Source of the DNA: Acidobacterium capsulatum ATCC 51196
GTDB taxonomy: Bacteria > Acidobacteriota > Terriglobia > Terriglobales > Acidobacteriaceae
DNA length: 64,000 nt
Direction: 5' to 3'
Assembly: GCF_000022565.1 (NCBI RefSeq)
Contig: NC_012483.1
Span: forward strand, 1,550,001 to 1,614,000
The stretch's first letter is position 1. Each line of letters opens with the position of its first letter. A model generated the notes under the pieces. It saw nothing but the letters and a program-made list of their open reading frames with translations. It searched no databases and was not told the DNA's origin. This document shows positions 61,263-64,000 of the stretch, one piece after another. The translations under genes and the position numbers were made by a program.

Positions 61263-61460
61263 AAAGAGATTTATTTTAATCGTTTACAATCAGTAAGATA
61301 GGCATGGCATCCAGCTCTGCGCAAAGAGTCGAAAAAAATTCCATAAAATGTGAATTCGCATTCACATTCCCCAAAAGTGATCCCAACTGCCTGATTTGCA
61401 AGGACTTAGGGACACTCTGCCACGCAAATTCCGGAAATAATGCGAATCCGCATTCACATT
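61230..61460. repeat. Three AATGTGAAT-type palindromes
   Basis: Three inverted repeats share the wording AATG(T/C)GAA...TTCACATTCCC: 61230-61253 (inside the hairpin above), 61347-61368 and 61439-61460. They lie about 117 and 92 bases apart in an AT-richer spacer between padR and a secreted-protein gene. No gene is supported here. Confidence 0.7.
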
Positions 61461-61523
61461 CCCAGAAAACATCGCCAGATCTCACAGAAAAATAAACAGC
61501 TTACGCCATTCAAGCCCCCGCCA

Positions 61524-61594
61524 CTGACTGGCTGACCCGCTGACTGGCTGACCCGCTGACCTGCTGACCCGCTGACTGGCTGCCCCACTGACTA
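61524..61594. repeat. CTGACTGG/CTGACCCG tandem repeat
   Basis: About nine alternating 8-base units of CTGACTGG and CTGACCCG type end at the stop codon of the following minus-strand gene. Copy number probably varies by slippage. It may destabilise or mark the 3' end of that mRNA. Confidence 0.7.
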
Positions 61595-62107
61595 CCGGTT
61601 CTTGTGGAAATCCACGCACTCCCGGCCCGAGCACAGCTCATACCCATGCGCTCCCGCCAGCACTTCCAGCGGAACCGGACGCCGCCCCGCAAAGGCTTGC
61701 GATGAGGCTTCGAGCAGCCGCTGCCCGGCCAGGTTCAGCACCACGAACTGGTGATGCGCCAGAAAGCCGAATCCATAGGCGCCCGGCACAAGCGTATGTC
61801 CGCCAAAGTCCAGCTTCACTTCCGTCAGCAGGTAGCCCTGGTAGCTCTGCCGCACCTCGGTCGCGTACCCTGACGTATCCACCAGCGCCGCCAGCATGTA
61901 TTTGCCGTCCGCGAAGTGAACGCCGCCCGAGTTGCGCTCCTGCGTCGGAGCCGTCTGGCCGCGGAAGAAAACCGTGGCCGGCATAATCTTGCCCGCCTGC
62001 GTGCGATCGAGCACCGTCGCCTTCGAGCCGGACTGCGCCATTGCCGCCGTTGCGGTGAGCGCCACGCCCACCAGAACCGCCATGCACCCACGAGAAAACA
62101 GCTTCAT
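61592..62107 (-). CDS. Secreted protein of unknown function
   Basis: A 171-residue protein with a clear signal peptide (MAVLVGVALTATAAMAQS). The mature part is beta-rich (ATVFFRGQTAPTQERNSGGV, TEVKLDFGGHTLVPGAYGFG, FVVLNLAGQRLLEAS) and ends with two cysteines in ELCSGRECVDFHKNR, possibly a disulphide. AGGGGGC precedes the ATG. I do not recognise a domain. It lies between the repeat-rich spacer and the CRTAC1-type gene, 53 bases from the latter on the same strand, so the two may be co-transcribed. Confidence 0.7.
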   Translation of the reverse strand: MKLFSRGCMAVLVGVALTATAAMAQSGSKATVLDRTQAGKIMPATVFFRGQTAPTQERNSGGVHFADGKYMLAALVDTSGYATEVRQSYQGYLLTEVKLDFGGHTLVPGAYGFGFLAHHQFVVLNLAGQRLLEASSQAFAGRRPVPLEVLAGAHGYELCSGRECVDFHKNR

Positions 62108-62160
62108 AATGCCCCCTCTCCAACGCATCGATTGTATTGCACTGAATCTCCGGGCACCTC

Positions 62161-64000
62161 TCAGGCCTTGAGGCCCGAGGGCTTCATCTCGCCGGTGATG
62201 CCCTTCCCTTCCTCGATCGTATAAATGCGATCCACGGCCGGAATCTTCACATGCTCCACCGTGCCGCTCGGCCAGTGAATCTCCACGTCATCGATCGCCG
62301 CCGCCTCGCCCAGTCCAAAGTGCAGCCGCGGATCATTCGACGAGAGGAAGCTGCCGCCGGCCATCTTGTCGCAGCGCTGGCGCAGGGTTCCGGTCTTCAC
62401 ATACACCGATGCGCCCACCGCGTCGCGCGGGCTCTTCGGGCCGCCCACCAGGTTGAACTTCACCCAGTGGTTCGACGTCTCAAAGACATTCCGCATCAGC
62501 ACCGGATGGCTGTCCATCACATTCACCACGACGTCGATCTTGCCCGTGTTGAAGAGGTCGCCAAAGGCCGCGCCGCGTGAGGCCATCACATCGGCGAGGC
62601 TGGTGCCGATCACCGGCGGCACCAGGTTGAACTTCTTGCCGCCTTCGTTGTGAAACAGCAGCGGACGCTCGGCATACGTCATGCCCCAGTCATGCTCGTC
62701 CACCTGCGGATACACATGGCCGTTCAGGTACATCAGGTCCTTCCAGCCGTCGTTGTCGTAGTCGATAAAGCCTACGCCCCAGCCCAGAAACGGAATGGTA
62801 TCGCGGGCCGTACCAAGCTGGTAGCTCACATCGGTGAAGTTGGCCTGGCCGTCATTGTGATAGACCACAAAATAGTCGTCAGAGAAGTCGGTCGTCGCAA
62901 TGTCGAGCCAGCCGTCATTGTCATAATCGGCCACCGCCATGCCCATGGTCGCGGTCTCGCGGCCATCCTGGTTCAGCGCAAAGCCCGAGGCATAGCTGTT
63001 GTCAGTGAACGTGCCGTTGCCGTTGTTGGTGTACAGATAGTTCGGCGTGGAATCGTCGGCAACAATCAGGTCCACCTTGCCCTTGTTGCTGAAATCGGCA
63101 AAGATGCCGCCAAAGCCGTAATAGGCGCTCGGATCGCTGACGCCCGCCTTTTTGCTGATGTCGGTGAAGGTGCCATCGCCGTTGTTCTGGAAGAGATGGT
63201 CCGTCTCGCCCTGCAAACCGCGCGGCCCGCACATGGTCGCCACGCCGCGATAGTTACAAAACGCGTAGGAGACGGCCTTCGAGCCGGACACCGGCGGATT
63301 GTTCAGGTCGTAATGAATGTAGCCCGGCACAAACAGATCGAGCTTGCCGTCGCCGTTGATATCGCCCCACGTCGCGCCTGTGGACCAGTTGCCCAGCGCC
63401 ACGCCGGCCTTCTCGGCAATGTCCGTGAAGGTGCCGTCGTGATTGTTCTTGTAGAGGCGATTCTTGCCGAAGTTAGTGACGTAGAGATCCGGCCAGCCAT
63501 CGTTGTCAAAGTCGGCCACCACCACGCCAAAGCCCCAGCGCTCATTGAGCACTCCGGCCTTTTCGGCCACATCGGTGAATGTGCCGTCGCGGTTGTTGTG
63601 AAACAGCGCGGCGCGCGGCTGCGGAGCCTTGCCATCCATCGCATCGTAGGTCGAGCCGTTCACCAGATAGATGTCGAGCCAGCCATCGTTGTCATAGTCG
63701 ATCAGCCCCACGCCCGAGCCGATGGTCTCAAGGATGAACTTCTTCTCCTTGGTGCCCATCACATGCGTGAAGGCATCGAGACCAGCCGCCTTGGTGGCGT
63801 TCTGGAAGACGATGGGGCCGCTCTTCACAAATCCGCCCGCGGTGATGGGGCGATGCTCCGCGTCATAGATCGCGGCATGCGCGCCGGCCGTCGAGCTGCC
63901 GCCTCCACTGCCGCCCGGCGTCTGCTGCGCCAGGCCGGGAATCGCGGACAGGTCAAGACCGGGCGCCACCATCGACGCCAGAAAACTCAAAGTAAACACA
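62161..64000 (-). CDS. CRTAC1-family FG-GAP/ASPIC protein (N-terminus beyond window)
   Basis: The frame is open to the right edge (more than 610 residues). Repeated FG-GAP/VCBS blades bind calcium: DGTFTDVAEKAGV, DYDNDGWLDIYLVNGS, DFDNDGWPDLYVTNFGKN, DINGDGKLDLFVPGY and DYDNDGWLDIATTDF. A UnbV/ASPIC domain ends it (RDAVGASVYVKTG, GGSFLSSNDPRLHFGLG, DVEIHWPSGTVEHV). The visible start, VFTLSFLASMVAPG, looks like a signal peptide, so little is missing if a start lies just outside. Such secreted beta-propellers are common in acidobacteria; their role is unknown. Confidence 0.85.
   Translation of the reverse strand, partial: VFTLSFLASMVAPGLDLSAIPGLAQQTPGGSGGGSSTAGAHAAIYDAEHRPITAGGFVKSGPIVFQNATKAAGLDAFTHVMGTKEKKFILETIGSGVGLIDYDNDGWLDIYLVNGSTYDAMDGKAPQPRAALFHNNRDGTFTDVAEKAGVLNERWGFGVVVADFDNDGWPDLYVTNFGKNRLYKNNHDGTFTDIAEKAGVALGNWSTGATWGDINGDGKLDLFVPGYIHYDLNNPPVSGSKAVSYAFCNYRGVATMCGPRGLQGETDHLFQNNGDGTFTDISKKAGVSDPSAYYGFGGIFADFSNKGKVDLIVADDSTPNYLYTNNGNGTFTDNSYASGFALNQDGRETATMGMAVADYDNDGWLDIATTDFSDDYFVVYHNDGQANFTDVSYQLGTARDTIPFLGWGVGFIDYDNDGWKDLMYLNGHVYPQVDEHDWGMTYAERPLLFHNEGGKKFNLVPPVIGTSLADVMASRGAAFGDLFNTGKIDVVVNVMDSHPVLMRNVFETSNHWVKFNLVGGPKSPRDAVGASVYVKTGTLRQRCDKMAGGSFLSSNDPRLHFGLGEAAAIDDVEIHWPSGTVEHVKIPAVDRIYTIEEGKGITGEMKPSGLKA

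Noticed and set aside
61276-61485. 69-codon minus frame with GNVNANSHF wording
   Set aside because: The repeated wording is the translation of the AATGTGAAT palindromes; no ribosome-binding site or conservation argues for a gene.

Overview
The window looks like chromosome of an acidobacterium of the Acidobacteriaceae/Terriglobia type. This is judged from gene content, not from a database search. It carries a 1,200-residue TonB-dependent receptor with an N-terminal carboxypeptidase-like domain, large two-component-propeller histidine kinases, winged-helix/TPR sensor proteins, a sigma/anti-sigma/DUF3106 trio, a PadR/HAAS pair, a CRTAC1-type FG-GAP protein and a GloVer-repeat protein. The right half (about 33.3-64 kb) is strongly GC-rich at third codon positions. 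The stretch from about 6 to 33 kb is visibly less so.

Region 1 (1-5.8 kb): the end of a GloVer-repeat protein, a winged-helix/TPR regulator, and an alpha/beta-hydrolase-like gene split by an IS110-family element. The hydrolase gene is then cut off on its 3' side by an IS3-family remnant.

Region 2 (5.8-33.2 kb) reads as an old, decayed genomic island ending at a tRNA-Val(CAC) gene. It holds a TolC/EmrB/EmrA-type drug efflux operon, a frameshifted TPR sensor protein, a degenerate receiver protein, an ECF sigma factor and an NDH-2-like dehydrogenase with an IS5-family copy just upstream. Next come an uncharacterised three-gene cassette and an aromatic-acid set (benzoylformate decarboxylase, quinone oxidoreductase, aldehyde dehydrogenase). 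A propeller histidine kinase with its NarL-type response regulator and a second, orphan kinase of the same design follow. At the tRNA end are a C-terminal scrap of an RND metal-efflux pump, an intact IS3-family copy and the C-terminal remnant of a tyrosine integrase.

Region 3 (33.3-47 kb): ECF sigma, anti-sigma and DUF3106 protein; proline dehydrogenase; a 1-kb repeat-rich spacer; GAF-GGDEF cyclase; lipid kinase; nitroreductase; and a complete HAE1-type tripartite RND efflux operon behind a TetR-like palindrome and ending in a clear intrinsic terminator.

Region 4 (47-59 kb) is a glycan-use locus: BadF-type sugar kinase, sugar-porter MFS, GH35 beta-galactosidase, Tat-exported GH29 fucosidase, DeoR regulator, CutC homologue and a TonB-dependent receptor. 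Together they suggest import and stepwise trimming of a fucose/galactose-decorated plant glycan.

Region 5 (59-64 kb): dispersed palindromic repeats, PadR regulator with HAAS membrane protein, an unknown secreted protein, and a CRTAC1-family FG-GAP/ASPIC protein running off the right edge. No CRISPR array, rRNA or phage structural genes were seen.
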